Positions 1-8,308 of a stretch of DNA of 51,377 bases are shown here, in pieces. The notes beneath the pieces were generated by a model. It made no database searches. It saw only the letters and a list, made by a program, of their open reading frames with translations, and was not told the origin of the DNA. Source of the DNA: an uncultured Acetatifactor sp. GTDB lineage: Bacteria > Bacillota > Clostridia > Lachnospirales > Lachnospiraceae. Position 1 is the stretch's first letter. Every line of letters begins with the position of its first letter. Both the position numbers and the translations under genes were made by a program. Location of the stretch: contig CAJUNZ010000009.1 of NCBI GenBank assembly GCA_910587755.1, positions 1 through 51,377 of the forward strand. Reading direction: 5' to 3'.

Positions 1-162
1 GGCAGCTTCCCACCCCCAGGCAGAACAGCCTGCTTCCCAGCATCCCGCAGGACAGGCAGCTTCCCACCCCCAGACAGAACAGCCTGCTTCCCAGCATCCC
101 GCAGAACAGGCAGCTTCCCACCCCCAGGCAGAACAGCCTGCTTCCCAGCATCCCGCAGGACA
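1..162 (+). repeat. Three tandem 54-bp repeats, in frame within the PHP gene
   Basis: Units at 1-54, 55-108 and 109-162 are nearly identical: a G/A change in the 5' half of unit 2, and a GGA/GAA change near its 3' end. Each encodes 18 residues, so gain or loss of a unit keeps the frame. The array probably continues to the left of the window. There are no unique spacers, so this is a coding minisatellite and not a CRISPR array. Confidence 0.95.
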
Positions 163-898
163 GACGCCCGGACATTCCGCTCAGGAAAGGACACCGTCTT
201 CCCAGGCCACCCTGGTGCCGGAGGTCATACCCGGCATAGAGTTTTCCACAGAGTACCAGGGCCGGGACGTCCACATCCTGGGCCTGTATATAGACTATAA
301 AAATACCGCCTTTCAGGCCAGACTGCAGGCTTTCGTGGATTCCAGGGATGCCAGAAACCGGAAAATGTGCCTGCGCCTTCAGGAAGCCGGCATCCCCATC
401 ACCTATGAGGCGCTGAGAGCGGAATTTCCGGACGCAGTCATCACAAGAGCCCACTATGCCAAATATATGCTCGGCCACGGCCATATCAACAGCATGACGG
501 AGGCGTTTGACCGTTTTATCGGCGATCACTGCCCCTGTTTTGTCCCCCGGGAGAAAGTCACTCCCGTCCAGGCAGTGAAGCTGGTGCTCCAGGCCGGGGG
601 TGTTCCCGTTCTGGCCCACCCGGTGCTGTACCGCATGAGCGGCGAGCGTCTGGAACAGCTCACGGCAGAACTGGCTCAGGCGGGCCTGGGAGGCCTGGAA
701 GCCGTCTACGGCACCTACTCCCCCGCCGAAGAACGCCAGATGCGGGCCCTTGCCGCCAGACACGGCCTGCTGATCACAGGCGGCAGCGATTTCCATGGAG
801 CCAACAAACCCGGTCTTGACCTGGGGACAGGCTATGGCAGGCTCTATGTGCCCTACTGCCTCCTGGAGGACCTGCGGCGGTGGAAAGCGGCCCACTGA
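2..898 (+). CDS. PHP-domain metal-dependent phosphoesterase, 5' end missing
   Basis: The frame is open to the left edge, so the true start lies outside the window; the GTG at 215 is only an internal codon. The C-terminal two thirds match the PHP family (histidinol-phosphatase/TrpH-like nucleases): PGIEFSTEY, then a helical subdomain, AHPVLYR and GSDFHG, which supply metal-binding His/Asp/Glu residues. The family hydrolyses phosphoesters such as nucleotides or short RNA with a multi-metal site. Residues encoded by 2-162 form three copies of an 18-residue Ala/Gln/Pro/Ser/His-rich repeat, inserted just before the conserved PGIE strand, where relatives normally have a short loop. The exact substrate cannot be told from sequence. 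Confidence 0.85.
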   Translation, partial: AASHPQAEQPASQHPAGQAASHPQTEQPASQHPAEQAASHPQAEQPASQHPAGQTPGHSAQERTPSSQATLVPEVIPGIEFSTEYQGRDVHILGLYIDYKNTAFQARLQAFVDSRDARNRKMCLRLQEAGIPITYEALRAEFPDAVITRAHYAKYMLGHGHINSMTEAFDRFIGDHCPCFVPREKVTPVQAVKLVLQAGGVPVLAHPVLYRMSGERLEQLTAELAQAGLGGLEAVYGTYSPAEERQMRALAARHGLLITGGSDFHGANKPGLDLGTGYGRLYVPYCLLEDLRRWKAAH

Positions 899-934
899 CC
901 CACGGCAGCACAAAATACAGCCAGGGCAAAAAAC

Positions 935-964
935 AGCGGCGGAAAATCTCCGCCGCTCCATTTT
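935..964. terminator. Bidirectional intrinsic terminator
   Basis: A 9-bp GC-rich stem (935-943 with 949-957) has a short loop. On the minus strand it is followed by six T residues, giving a strong terminator for the small acidic gene at 963-1220. On the plus strand CCATTTTA follows, so it can also end the PHP transcript. It sits between the two convergent genes. Confidence 0.8.
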
Positions 965-1220
965 ACCCTGTCACAATCAAATATCTTCCGTCCCCTACAT
1001 CAAACACTTCATCCGCTTCCAGGATTTCATCCCCCACGGCCCCGTCCATGTCAATTCCCTCATCCTCGAAGAATTCAATCACTTCCTCCACGGAATCGGC
1101 AACCACAGCCATGCAGCTTTCCAAAAAGTCCTGGGCTTCTTCCAGAGTCTCTGCCACCCTCTCAGGAAACAGCTGCAGCTGGTTCTCCAGGAAACACTCC
1201 AGTACGTCGTCATCAAACAT
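963..1220 (-). CDS. Small acidic protein of unknown function (85 aa)
   Basis: I do not recognise a characterised family. The protein is strongly acidic (many Asp/Glu, a central run of helices rich in Glu and Val) and ends in a short DGRYLIVTG strand. Start: the frame is open to 1325, but ATG at 1220 follows AGGAGGGG and the promoter at 1263-1291 lies inside the longer frame, so 1220 is the likely start. It has its own promoter and terminator, so it is monocistronic and probably well expressed. The sequence supports no enzyme activity. Confidence 0.7.
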   Translation of the reverse strand: MFDDDVLECFLENQLQLFPERVAETLEEAQDFLESCMAVVADSVEEVIEFFEDEGIDMDGAVGDEILEADEVFDVGDGRYLIVTG

Positions 1221-1262
1221 TTTTCCACCCCTCCTTTCGTCTTTTGATATCACCCTGCCCAC

Positions 1263-1291
1263 ATCATAATATGATTTTGCGTCCATGTCAA
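1263..1291 (-). promoter_or_regulatory. Sigma-A promoter for the small acidic gene
   Basis: On the minus strand, TTGACA (1286-1291), a 17-base spacer and TATGAT (1263-1268). It points at the ATG at 1220, with a leader of about 35 nt. Confidence 0.8.
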
Positions 1292-1331
1292 TATGGTACG
1301 AAAAAAACACAAACTTTTTCGACAATTTTCT

Positions 1332-1982
1332 TCAGACATACCGCAGCAGCTCCAGAGGATACTCCACAAGGGCTTCCGCACCTCCCTGGATCAATTCCTC
1401 CTTCTCCCTGAACCCCCACAGCGCTCCCACCGTAAAGGCCCCGGCGCTTCTTCCTGTCTGCATGTCCGTGGCAGTGTCTCCCAGGTACAGCACGTCCGCC
1501 GCCCCCAGCCCCAGCTGTTCCAGAATCCTGTACACCCCTTCCGGACTGGGTTTCAGCGCCACATCCTCCGTCTGCCCCCGAATCACATCAAAATAATCCT
1601 TTCCAAAAAGGGTCTCCACCACATTCTCCGTCTCCGCATGGGGCTTGTTGGAGAGCACCGCCGTCTTCACCTCCTGGTCTTTTAAAAACGCCAGAAGCTC
1701 CTGAATCCCCTCATAAGGTTTTACCCGGTACATACAGTTTTCCCGGAAAACCTCCCGGTACCGGGCGTATGCCTCCTGAAAATGCACAAGCTCCTGGTCG
1801 CCCCCTGCCTGAAGAGCCCTCCGCACCAGAGCGGCGGCGCCGTCCCCCACAAAATATTTATACTGTTCCAGAGTAAAGGGACCATATCCAAAGGCCTCCA
1901 GGGCCTTGTCCCCACTGTACTTTATGCTGTGTATGGAATCGGATAAAGTTCCATCCAGATCAAATATCACTGCCTTCTTCAT
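1332..1982 (-). CDS. HAD-superfamily phosphatase, phosphoglycolate phosphatase-like
   Basis: The 216-residue protein has the haloacid dehalogenase motifs in order: DLDGT with the nucleophile and acid/base Asp at about residues 8-12, VLSNKP (motif II Ser), a conserved Lys in VALKP, and YLGDTATDM (motif IV acidic pair). A helical cap lies between motifs I and II. This is the layout of Gph/PGP-type small-molecule phosphatases, which clear 2-phosphoglycolate or similar esters. It is the last gene of the polyphosphate run, 20 bases after ppk1. The substrate is not certain: pyrophosphatase PpaX and nucleotidases share this architecture. Confidence 0.85.
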   Translation of the reverse strand: MKKAVIFDLDGTLSDSIHSIKYSGDKALEAFGYGPFTLEQYKYFVGDGAAALVRRALQAGGDQELVHFQEAYARYREVFRENCMYRVKPYEGIQELLAFLKDQEVKTAVLSNKPHAETENVVETLFGKDYFDVIRGQTEDVALKPSPEGVYRILEQLGLGAADVLYLGDTATDMQTGRSAGAFTVGALWGFREKEELIQGGAEALVEYPLELLRYV

Positions 1983-2002
1983 ATCTTATTGCTGACTCCC
2001 CT

Positions 2003-4147
2003 CTAAATAGAACTGGCATGACTCTCTTCATGGTGCGTTTCCGGAATAAACGTCCTGGATGCAGGGCCGCTCTCCTCCACTGCCGTCTCCTCCACTGCCT
2101 CCTGGCAGAAGACTTCCTGGGAACAAAAGACCTCTTTTCCCTTCCGGCCCGCCTTCACATATGTGCCATCCGCCTGCAGCACCGACGCCTTCACATTGTC
2201 CCGAAGCTGACTCTTCAGAATGTGAAGCAGCTTCTCCTTCAGCTGCGGCCGATCCACCGGAAAGAGGATCTCCACCCGCCGCTCCAGGTTCCTGGGCATC
2301 CAGTCGGCGCTGCCGCAGTAAATCTCATAGTGCTCATCATTCTCAAAGTAAAAAATCCTGCTGTGCTCCAGAAAATTTCCCACAATGGAGCGCACGGTGA
2401 TATTCTCGCTGACCCCCGGGATCCCCGTCTTCAGACAGCAGATTCCCCGCACGATCAAGTCCACTTTCACCCCTGCCGAGGCGGCCTCGTACAGCGCCGC
2501 AATCACATCCTGGTCGCAGAGAGAGTTAATCTTGGCAATGATCCGGGCAGGCCGTCCGTCCAGAGCATACTTTTTCTCCCTCTCGATCAGGTGCAGGAAC
2601 CTGCCCTTAAGCCACAGGGGCGCCAGGGAAAGCTTATTCCAGGCCAGGGGCTCCGAGTACCCTGAAAGCATGTTGAACACCGCTGTGGCATCCTCCCCTA
2701 TGTCCTCCGAGCAGGTCAGAAGTCCCACATCCGTGTACAGTTTTGCGGTGGCGTCATTGTAGTTTCCCGTGCCCAGATGCACATACCGGCGTATGCCGTC
2801 CACCTCCCGGCGCACCACCAGGGTAATCTTGCTGTGGGTTTTCAGCCCCACAAGGCCATAGATCACATGACAGCCCGCCTTCTCCAGCATCCTGGCCCAG
2901 ACAATGTTGTTCTCCTCGTCAAACCTTGCCTTCAGCTCCACCAGCACCGTCACCTGCTTGCCGTTTTCCGCCGCCTGGGCCAGGGCCGCAATAATGGGAG
3001 AATTGCCGCTGACCCGGTACAGGGTCTGTTTGATGGCCAGGACCTTGGGATCCCTGGCCGCCTGGCGGATGAACTCCACCACAGGCTGAAAGGTCTGGTA
3101 TGGATGGTGCAGCAGAATGTCCCCCTTACGGATCTGGTCGAAGATTTTACACCCCTGGGGCAGCTGGGGCACCGGCTGGGGTGTGTATCTGGGAGCTTTC
3201 AGATGGTCAAATCCCTCCAGGCCATAAAGCTTCATAAGCACCGTCAGATCCAGGGGACCGTCCACCATGTATACATTTTGGTTCTCAATGTGAAGCTCCT
3301 CTTTCAAAATGTTCAGAAGCCTCTCGTCACAGCCCGCCGCCACTTCCAGACGGATGGCCTCCCCCCACTGACGCTTTTTCAGCTGCTTTTCAATCTCCTT
3401 CAGCAGATCCGCCGCCTCGTCCTCATCTATGGTCAGATCCGCATTGCGCATAATCCTGTAGGGGTATGCGCATACGATATCGTAGTTCAGGAAGAGCTTG
3501 TGCATGTTCCGCTCAATCAGCTCCTCCAGAAGAATCACCTTCCTGCCCTCTCCCCTGGAGGGAAGCTCCACAATCCGGCTTAAAACCCCCGGCACCTGCA
3601 CCGTGGCAAATTCCAGTTCCCCGTTGGCGCCCTTTTTCCGCACCAGGGCCGCAATGTTCAGCGTCTTGTTGCGCACCAGAGGAAAAGGCCTGGAAGAGTC
3701 CACCGCCATGGGCGTCAGCACCGGATACACATTCTCCTCAAAATATTTGTCTACAAAAGCAGCTTCCTTCTTGCCCAGATCCTCATGGCTGCCAATGATC
3801 TGCAGACCGTTCTGCTTCAGCTTCGGCACCAGCGCCTGGCTGTAAGTGTCATACTGCAGCGCCACCAGCCGGTGGATGGCCCCGTCCAGAAGCTCCAGCT
3901 GCCTCTCCGGAGTCAGCCCCGCAATATCCGGTTTCTGATAGCCCGCATGCACCATATCTTTCAGGGAGGCCACACGGATCATAAAAAATTCATCCAGGTT
4001 GGACGCCGTGATGCTCAGAAATTTCAGCCGCTCAAACAGAGGAATCTCCCTGTCCCTGGCCTCGTTCAACACTCTGTGGTCAAACAGGATCCAGCTCAGC
4101 TCCCTGTTGGTATAGTATTTCGGGTCATAATAGTCGATCTCACCCAT
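2003..4147 (-). CDS. ppk1: Polyphosphate kinase 1
   Basis: The 714-residue protein matches Ppk1, which reversibly polymerises the gamma-phosphate of ATP into polyphosphate. Visible are the N-terminal helical domain (YTNRELSWILFDHRVL, NLDEFFMIR), the middle domain, and two phospholipase D-like C-terminal domains. KTHSK carries the likely autophosphorylated His, and CGSADWMPRNLERR is a late family signature. A TTG at 4171 extends the frame, but ATG at 4147 has AGGGGGA six bases upstream and is preferred. The gene follows ppx by about 20 bases, pairing synthesis and degradation of polyphosphate in one transcript. The last 60 residues are low-complexity and Glu/Val-rich. Confidence 0.96.
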   Translation of the reverse strand: MGEIDYYDPKYYTNRELSWILFDHRVLNEARDREIPLFERLKFLSITASNLDEFFMIRVASLKDMVHAGYQKPDIAGLTPERQLELLDGAIHRLVALQYDTYSQALVPKLKQNGLQIIGSHEDLGKKEAAFVDKYFEENVYPVLTPMAVDSSRPFPLVRNKTLNIAALVRKKGANGELEFATVQVPGVLSRIVELPSRGEGRKVILLEELIERNMHKLFLNYDIVCAYPYRIMRNADLTIDEDEAADLLKEIEKQLKKRQWGEAIRLEVAAGCDERLLNILKEELHIENQNVYMVDGPLDLTVLMKLYGLEGFDHLKAPRYTPQPVPQLPQGCKIFDQIRKGDILLHHPYQTFQPVVEFIRQAARDPKVLAIKQTLYRVSGNSPIIAALAQAAENGKQVTVLVELKARFDEENNIVWARMLEKAGCHVIYGLVGLKTHSKITLVVRREVDGIRRYVHLGTGNYNDATAKLYTDVGLLTCSEDIGEDATAVFNMLSGYSEPLAWNKLSLAPLWLKGRFLHLIEREKKYALDGRPARIIAKINSLCDQDVIAALYEAASAGVKVDLIVRGICCLKTGIPGVSENITVRSIVGNFLEHSRIFYFENDEHYEIYCGSADWMPRNLERRVEILFPVDRPQLKEKLLHILKSQLRDNVKASVLQADGTYVKAGRKGKEVFCSQEVFCQEAVEETAVEESGPASRTFIPETHHEESHASSI

Positions 4148-4167
4148 AACAATCCCCCTATTTTTTG

Positions 4168-5712
4168 TCAAAATACCTTTCTCTGTTTCAGCACAGGTTC
4201 CACGCTGAATACTTCCTTAAAAAGCTCCCCGTTCCCCTTTACAAATCCCTTCTCCAGGGTAATGTCCTCCTGGGTGTCCACGGTGATCACCAGCTGGCTG
4301 TCCCTGCAGGAGGCCTTGAGCCCCTTCAGTTTCTGCCTGTGGCTCCGGTCCAGGCCTGTGGCCAGCCGAAGTATGGCCGTCAGCTTGGCCACCGTCAGAA
4401 AAGCATCCCTGTCCAGGCTCTGGGTTCCCACCCGCTGCACATCATACACAAATCTGCTGTGGTTGAAGCGAACCACATTGGCCACAATCTCCCTCTCCTG
4501 GTGGGACAGCCCTATAATCTCCGTGGACATGATAATCTGGAAGGACGCCTCCCCCGTATTCACCAGGCTGATGTACTTCCCGCAGTCATGAAGTATGGCC
4601 GCCAGCCGCAGATACAGACGCTCTCTTTTTCCCAGCCCGTGCATCTTTTTCATGCTGTCAAAAATAGCCATGGTAATGTTCTCCAGAGCCTCCGAACGCT
4701 TTCTGCTGCCCATGTACCTCTTGCTGATATTGAAGGCGCTGGCAATGATATCCTCCTCAAAATCATGCTCCCCCTGGAACATTTTCATCTTCTCTGCGTA
4801 CTCATAGGCAATGCCGTCACAGAGCGTCACCCCAGGCACCCAGATGCGCCTGGCTCCCATCAGCTCCCCAATGCACTGAATGAGCACGGCACTGATAAAG
4901 ACCAGAGGATATTTCTCCTCCGCAATCTCCATGGAAGCGGCGATCCATTCAGGACTTTTGGTCTGCAGCAGCTCATAAAAGGCGTTGAAATCTTCCGCTT
5001 CCAGGAAAGCTTTCCCACCGTTTTTCCACCTTCTGCGCACTGCCCAGGGGGAGATATAATCGTCGATAATAATCAGATTTTTAATCTGTACATCCTTCAG
5101 GTACAGCTTCCCATATGTATCCAGACGGGCCATGGCAATCTCCCGGATCAGCGACTCTGTCTGGAACTGTTTCGCCGAAAAACGGGTCAGATAATCCTGA
5201 ATCCGCAGCACTCCCAGCCGCAGGTTCTGCGTGGATACAAGCTTGTCATTTTCAAAAAGGGACACCTGAATGCTCCCTCCGCCAATGTCCAGGATGGCCG
5301 TCTTCTCCTCGATGACTTTCCGGAAACTTTCTCCCTTGGAAGCCACCGATTTATAGTCCAGAAACCGCTGCTCGGAATTGCTCAGTATATCCACCTGGAT
5401 CCCTGTGCGCTGGGCAATCTGATCCTGGACAATGGTGCTGTTCTCCGTCTCCCGGATGGCACTGGTGCCATATGCCTTGTAATCTTCCACTCTGTAAGTG
5501 CGCATAATCTCCGAGAAATCTTTCAGGGTCCTGCAGAGTTCATCCATCTTCTCATTGCTGATCTTTCCCATGGCAAAGGTGTCCGCCCCCAGATCCAGCC
5601 GCCTGGTCACATGGTCGATCTCCCGTATGCTGTCCTTGCCGGAAAATTCAAAAATCTTGATGCCCAGCTCATAACTTCCCACATCTATGGCCGCAAATGT
5701 CCTGATCTTCAC
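4168..5712 (-). CDS. ppx: Exopolyphosphatase / pppGpp phosphohydrolase (Ppx/GppA)
   Basis: The 514-residue protein opens with the actin-like phosphate-binding loop (AIDVGSYELGIKIFE) and has the second loop LDIGGGSIQVS, both typical of Ppx/GppA. The C-terminal half carries an HD-type helical domain with LHDCGKYIS, seen in long Ppx proteins. Ppx removes terminal phosphates from polyphosphate; some members also hydrolyse pppGpp. The preferred start is GTG at 5712: it has AGGAGGGG upstream, and its GTGA overlaps the stop of the preceding ATPase gene, indicating translational coupling. The longer frame back to 5796 would lie entirely inside that gene. The neighbouring ppk1 favours a polyphosphate role. 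Confidence 0.93.
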   Translation of the reverse strand: MKIRTFAAIDVGSYELGIKIFEFSGKDSIREIDHVTRRLDLGADTFAMGKISNEKMDELCRTLKDFSEIMRTYRVEDYKAYGTSAIRETENSTIVQDQIAQRTGIQVDILSNSEQRFLDYKSVASKGESFRKVIEEKTAILDIGGGSIQVSLFENDKLVSTQNLRLGVLRIQDYLTRFSAKQFQTESLIREIAMARLDTYGKLYLKDVQIKNLIIIDDYISPWAVRRRWKNGGKAFLEAEDFNAFYELLQTKSPEWIAASMEIAEEKYPLVFISAVLIQCIGELMGARRIWVPGVTLCDGIAYEYAEKMKMFQGEHDFEEDIIASAFNISKRYMGSRKRSEALENITMAIFDSMKKMHGLGKRERLYLRLAAILHDCGKYISLVNTGEASFQIIMSTEIIGLSHQEREIVANVVRFNHSRFVYDVQRVGTQSLDRDAFLTVAKLTAILRLATGLDRSHRQKLKGLKASCRDSQLVITVDTQEDITLEKGFVKGNGELFKEVFSVEPVLKQRKVF

Positions 5713-7031
5713 TCTGGATTCCCCTCCTTCCCTGACAGATAATTGATAAACTGCTGGGCAGTTCTGCCGGAGAGGCCCCCCTGGGACAGCTCCCACCTGC
5801 TGGCCTCCAGCAGCAGCTCCTCCTCTCCCATCTCTATGCCATGCCTTGAGGCCAGCCCCAGAACAATCTCCTGGAACTGTCTCTTGTCAGGCGCTCCAAA
5901 GTAAATCCTGGCTCCAAAGCGGTATGCCAAAGAAAGCTTCTCCTGCACCGTGTCACTGGTGTGCATGTCCTGCCGTATCTCTTCCTTGTCGCTGTAGTTC
6001 TCCCGAATCAGATGACGGCGGTTGGAGGTGGCGTATATGAGGATGTTTTCCGGCTTCTTTTCCAGCCCGCCCTCAATGACAGCCTTCAGATATTTGTACT
6101 CTGTCTCAAAGTCCTCAAAGCTCAGGTCATCCATAAAAATGATAAACTTATAGTTGCGGTTCTTCATCTGTCCGATAACCTGGTTCAGATCCTGGAACTG
6201 ATGCCGATACACCTCCACCACCCGCAGGCCCCTGTCGTAGTATTCGTTGGCCAGAGCCTTGATACAGGTGGATTTTCCGGTGCCCGCATCGCCGTAGAGC
6301 AGGCAGTTGTTGGCCGCCCGTCCCTCCAGGAAAGCCTCCGTATTCTCCACAAGCCTCCTCTTGGGAAGTTCATAGCCGATCAGATCCTTCAGGGCCACAT
6401 GGGCGATCACAGGAATGGGCTCAATTCTCACTGCTCCCTCCCCCTGCACCCGCACAATGCGGAAGGATTTGTGGAGTCCGAATTTTCCCACCCCGTGCTC
6501 CTTGTAAAACTGCGCCAGAATGTCCTTCATCTCCCTGGGCGACTCCGCCCAGCGCAGCTTTCCCGCCAGGTCACAGATGCTCTCACAGATCCTGAAATTG
6601 TACACCCGGCTCTCCAGACAGCTGCTCTCATAGTCCTCCACCATGGAAAATTCCGGCACATGGAGCTGCCGGCACATGAGACTGAAATCATGGCGGAAAA
6701 GCTCCTGAAATATGCCCATGTCGTGGAGCGCGGCCTCATTGACCGTTCCCTCTATCTCCCCCCGCATCTCACAGCCCCGGCTGTAACTGTTCTCATGAAT
6801 CACCAGAAGATGCGCCAGGTAGCAGTGCCACAGATTTCCGTGAAATCCATAGGTCCCTGCCAGATCCAGCAGTTCATGAATGCAGCTGTAGAACACATTC
6901 CGCAGAGCCGGCACATTCCCCCGGCTCAGCACGCTCTCCTCATACTGCGCCACCAGCCCCGCCATATCCTGCAGCAGCCCATCCCTGCCCTCTGCAAACT
7001 TCCTGTATAGGATCAGCTCATTTATTCTCAT
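5709..7031 (-). CDS. DUF815-type P-loop ATPase
   Basis: The protein has 440 residues. The C-terminal half is a P-loop AAA-like domain: Walker A GDAGTGKS (about 247-254), Walker B IIFMDDLSFED (about 298-307), a YATSNRRHL sensor-type segment and a late arginine-containing helix. This matches the predicted ATPase family DUF815 (COG2607), whose cellular role is unknown. The N-terminal 200 residues are helical, with no motif I recognise. It lies 31 bases after pheA and overlaps ppx by four bases (GTGA). The coupling suggests equimolar production with Ppx, though no functional link is established. Confidence 0.85.
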   Translation of the reverse strand: MRINELILYRKFAEGRDGLLQDMAGLVAQYEESVLSRGNVPALRNVFYSCIHELLDLAGTYGFHGNLWHCYLAHLLVIHENSYSRGCEMRGEIEGTVNEAALHDMGIFQELFRHDFSLMCRQLHVPEFSMVEDYESSCLESRVYNFRICESICDLAGKLRWAESPREMKDILAQFYKEHGVGKFGLHKSFRIVRVQGEGAVRIEPIPVIAHVALKDLIGYELPKRRLVENTEAFLEGRAANNCLLYGDAGTGKSTCIKALANEYYDRGLRVVEVYRHQFQDLNQVIGQMKNRNYKFIIFMDDLSFEDFETEYKYLKAVIEGGLEKKPENILIYATSNRRHLIRENYSDKEEIRQDMHTSDTVQEKLSLAYRFGARIYFGAPDKRQFQEIVLGLASRHGIEMGEEELLLEASRWELSQGGLSGRTAQQFINYLSGKEGNPE

Positions 7032-7062
7032 CTCTTTTTGTCCGCCCCCGTTGTACCCGCGT

Positions 7063-8187
7063 CTAATAATTCCCCAAAATCTTCATATTCTGCGCCTCTT
7101 CTCTAAGACCCCGCAGGGCGTTTTTCACGGCGCTGTCCGCCAGATTTCCCTCGAAGTCAATGAAGAACCGGTATTCCCAGTTTCTGCCCTCTATGGGACG
7201 GCTCTCAATCTTGGTCATGTTAAGGCCGTTATAGATAAAATGGGACAGCATATGGTACAGAGAACCGCTCTCATGAGGCACCTCGAAACAGATGCTCACC
7301 TTCCCCGCATCCTTCTTAAAAATCTTCTGGTTTGTGACAATGATAAACCTGGTGGAATTGGTGCCGGAGTGATTGACCTTCCTGCGCAGCACCTCCAGGC
7401 CGTAGATCCCCCCTGCGTGTTCACTGGCCACGGCGGCCTGGGACGCATCCCCCTCCTCCGCCACCTTTCTTGCGGCGAAAGCATTGTTCTGCATGCTGAC
7501 CAGCTGCCAGTCGTGCTCCGCCAGATATTTTGCGCTCTGCATCAGGGACTGGGGGTGGGAATAGACCGTCCTGATTCCCTCCAGAGAAGCCCCGGGAACC
7601 CCCAGAAGGCAGTGCTCAATCTCCAGGATCTGCTCCCCCACAATATAGTTCTCATACTCCTGTAGCAGGTCATAGATCTCATTTACAATCCCCGCCGTGG
7701 AATTCTCAATGGGAAGCACCGCAAAATCCGCCCGGCCCTCCTCAATGGCAATCATGGCGTCCCTGAAGGTGTCCACATGGAAGCTGTCCACGCTGTCCCC
7801 AAAATACCGGTTCATGGCAGCCTGGGAGTAAGCCCCGTCAGCCCCCTGGAAGACTACCCTGGCCCGCCCGACGTCCAGGGCATCCACCCCGATAAAAGGA
7901 AGCCGCCCCATACCCCCCTGCTCCGTTAGCAGCTGATACTGAAGTTTTCTGCTCATGGACATAATCTGCTCAAAAAGCTCCACCACACCCCGGCTGATAA
8001 ATTCGTCATGGGCCAGGCCGCCTACCTTTTTCAGCTTCTCCGCCTCCCGCTGCCTGTCCAGAACCTGCTTCCCGGTGGCAATCTTATATTCTGCCACCTG
8101 TCTGCATATATTCATGCGCTGTTCATACAGTTCCACAATCCGGGCATCAATGGCATCAATCTGCCCTCTCAGTTCCAATAAATCCAT
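7063..8187 (-). CDS. pheA: Bifunctional chorismate mutase / prephenate dehydratase
   Basis: The 374-residue protein makes phenylpyruvate from chorismate. An AroQ-type chorismate mutase occupies about residues 1-90 (LRGQIDAIDARIVELYEQR, then K and R active-site helices). The prephenate dehydratase domain spans about 108-290 (FQGADGAYSQAA, NSTAGIVNEIYDLL, and STRFIIV, which contains the catalytic Thr-Arg-Phe). A C-terminal ACT domain (about 297-367) has ESRP; the usual GALV-type phenylalanine site reads SGSLYHML here. The ATG at 8187 has AAAGGAG ten bases upstream. No T-box or leader peptide is visible, so control may be mainly feedback through the ACT domain. It heads the polyphosphate run. 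Confidence 0.95.
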   Translation of the reverse strand: MDLLELRGQIDAIDARIVELYEQRMNICRQVAEYKIATGKQVLDRQREAEKLKKVGGLAHDEFISRGVVELFEQIMSMSRKLQYQLLTEQGGMGRLPFIGVDALDVGRARVVFQGADGAYSQAAMNRYFGDSVDSFHVDTFRDAMIAIEEGRADFAVLPIENSTAGIVNEIYDLLQEYENYIVGEQILEIEHCLLGVPGASLEGIRTVYSHPQSLMQSAKYLAEHDWQLVSMQNNAFAARKVAEEGDASQAAVASEHAGGIYGLEVLRRKVNHSGTNSTRFIIVTNQKIFKKDAGKVSICFEVPHESGSLYHMLSHFIYNGLNMTKIESRPIEGRNWEYRFFIDFEGNLADSAVKNALRGLREEAQNMKILGNY

Positions 8188-8218
8188 GCGTCCACGGCTC
8201 CTTTGCCTTTTTTTCTAT

Positions 8219-8245
8219 ATTATACCAAATCAATCTTGATAGCAA
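8219..8245 (-). promoter_or_regulatory. Promoter for pheA operon
   Basis: Minus strand: TATAAT (8219-8224) with an extended TGG before it, and TTGCTA (8240-8245) at a 15-base spacing. It overlaps the divergent promoter of the plus-strand gene that starts at 8309. Confidence 0.7.
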
Positions 8246-8264
8246 GTAAAAAGGGGTGTAAAAT
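8236..8264 (+). promoter_or_regulatory. Promoter for the DUF5050-like gene
   Basis: TTGATA (8236-8241), a 17-base spacer and TAAAAT (8259-8264). Its -35 box overlaps the spacer and -35 of the pheA promoter, so the two RNA polymerase sites probably exclude each other. Confidence 0.75.
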
Positions 8265-8308
8265 ATAACTAAGCAGTGCAAAATAATCCGATAGGACTGG
8301 TGAATTGT

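Noticed and set aside
1..162. CRISPR-like array at the left edge
   Set aside because: The units are contiguous 54-bp tandem repeats with no unique spacers and are translated in the PHP frame.
215..898. A separate gene starting at GTG 215
   Set aside because: The frame is open to the window edge and the metal-binding N-terminal part of the PHP fold must lie upstream; the GTG has no ribosome site.
4165..5742. 525-codon plus-strand frame opposite ppx
   Set aside because: Antisense shadow of a gene with clear Ppx motifs; His/Gln/Leu-rich composition typical of reverse-frame translation.
8188..8275. T-box or phenylalanine leader peptide upstream of pheA
   Set aside because: The promoter is only about 30 bases from the start region, leaving no room for a T-box, and no Phe-rich short frame was found.
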